From positions 1-46,095 of the forward strand of contig NZ_CVTA01000025.1 of assembly GCF_001050035.1 (NCBI RefSeq): a stretch of 46,095 nt of DNA. The letters are read 5' to 3'. Source of the stretch: Mycolicibacterium komanii. GTDB taxonomy: Bacteria; Actinomycetota; Actinomycetes; Mycobacteriales; Mycobacteriaceae. Within the stretch, counting starts at the first letter, position 1; each line of letters opens with the position of its first letter. The notes under the pieces are model-generated. The model was given only the letters and a program-made list of their open reading frames with translations, was not told where the DNA came from and ran no database searches. A program made the position numbers and the translations under genes. Shown in pieces: positions 45,576-46,095 of this stretch.

Positions 45576-46095
45576 GTGGGCGGTGCGAGTGGTTCGGTAT
45601 CCACCCCATTGCACGATGTGCGGGTCGTCGAGATCAGCGACCGGATCGCGGGGGCGTACTGCGGCAAGCTGCTGACCGACGCGGGCGCCCACGTGGTCAA
45701 GGTGGAACCGCCCGACGGCGACCCCCTGCGCAGGTTCACGGCCACCGGTGGCGAACTCCACGAGGACGCCGACGCGCCATTGTTCAGCTATCTCAACGCC
45801 GGAAAGCGCAGCGTCACAAGCATTTCAGACGATCTGCTGCAAGGCGCCGACGTCGTCGTGGTGACGGCCGACGAGCCCACCGCCCGCCGGTACGGCATCG
45901 ACCCTTCCGGCCTGCTGGCCGCCGCACCTGGGTGCATAGTCGTCTCGATCTCGGACTTCGGCTGGACCGGGCCCTGGTCGCAGCGGCCCGCCACCGAATT
46001 CACCCTGCAGGCCGCCTCGGGGCTCACCGGTTTCCGCGGCGATCCCGCAGGCCCGCCCATCTCGATCGGCGGGGACCTGGGGGAGTACATGGGCG
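45576..46095 (+). CDS. CaiB/BaiF class III CoA-transferase, N-terminal part (runs off window)
   Basis: The first 173 codons of a longer gene. GTG 45576 has GGGAGG five bases before it. The family opening VRVVEISDRIAGAYCGKLLTDAG, then VVKVEPPDGDPLR, is clear, as is SDFGWTGPWSQRPATEF. The Asp of GGDLGEY (residue 167) lies where the catalytic Asp169 of formyl-CoA transferase is. Such enzymes move CoA from a donor acyl-CoA to an acid, or remove it. It is divergent from the GntR gene, so an acid made by the neighbouring pathway may be activated here. The protein would normally be about 380-800 residues; the rest is outside. Confidence 0.9.
   Translation, partial: MGGASGSVSTPLHDVRVVEISDRIAGAYCGKLLTDAGAHVVKVEPPDGDPLRRFTATGGELHEDADAPLFSYLNAGKRSVTSISDDLLQGADVVVVTADEPTARRYGIDPSGLLAAAPGCIVVSISDFGWTGPWSQRPATEFTLQAASGLTGFRGDPAGPPISIGGDLGEYMG

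Overview
The window is about 46 kb of high-GC actinobacterial chromosome, almost certainly from a fast-growing mycobacterium (Mycolicibacterium type). It opens inside the 3' end of a 5S rRNA gene. From there to 18.5 kb the gene order follows the M. tuberculosis block Rv1691 to Rv1713 as I remember it. MmpS/MmpL, cutinase, PknH-like lipoprotein, DUF732 and DUF5078 genes are also typical of mycobacteria. An rRNA operon just upstream of the Rv1691 homologue fits the tyrS-linked rrnB operon of rapid growers. The species cannot be named from the sequence alone.

Layout. (1) 1-172: end of the 5S rRNA gene, a perfect hairpin terminator and a promoter. (2) 173-12329: a dense core operon of TPR protein, HAD phosphatase, small protein, tlyA, nadK, recN, then (after a TetR/glyoxalase-like pair) steA, mctB, pyrG, an ADP-ribose Nudix hydrolase and xerD. 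Many of these genes overlap by 4-8 bases. (3) 12351-18517: a COMT-like methyltransferase, then parA-scpA-scpB-rRNA pseudouridine synthase-cmk-der, a chromosome segregation and ribosome assembly operon that starts with a tiny leaderless upstream ORF. (4) 18590-26123: accessory genes: two TauE/SafE exporters, a PD-(D/E)XK nuclease beside tRNA-Pro(GGG), a PknH-like lipoprotein, an acidic-tailed protein, a small secreted protein, a flavin monooxygenase and a methyltransferase split by a frameshift. (5) 26180-36520: cell-envelope export genes: an acyltransferase, two MmpL transporters, a cutinase, a DUF7159-like protein and the tight operon mmpS-mmpL-DUF732-DUF5078. (6) 36681-46095: a catabolic-looking cluster: TetR/P450 pair with a perfect operator, a P450-alcohol dehydrogenase operon divergent from Rieske ferredoxin-amidohydrolase-amidohydrolase, a GntR-SDR operon, and a class III CoA-transferase cut off by the window end.

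The most interesting points are: the amidohydrolase pair, in which one partner has lost its metal-binding motif; the mmpS-mmpL operon that carries a homologue of the siderophore-secretion factor Rv0455c; a 20-bp perfect operator lying exactly in the spacer of a leaderless tetR promoter; two very short upstream ORFs that end in ATGA overlaps with parA and with a P450; and a series of leaderless starts (TANNNT six or seven bases before the start codon). No CRISPR array, insertion sequence or prophage was seen. No stretch longer than about 260 bases lacks a gene. Statements about M. tuberculosis homologues are from memory, not from a search.
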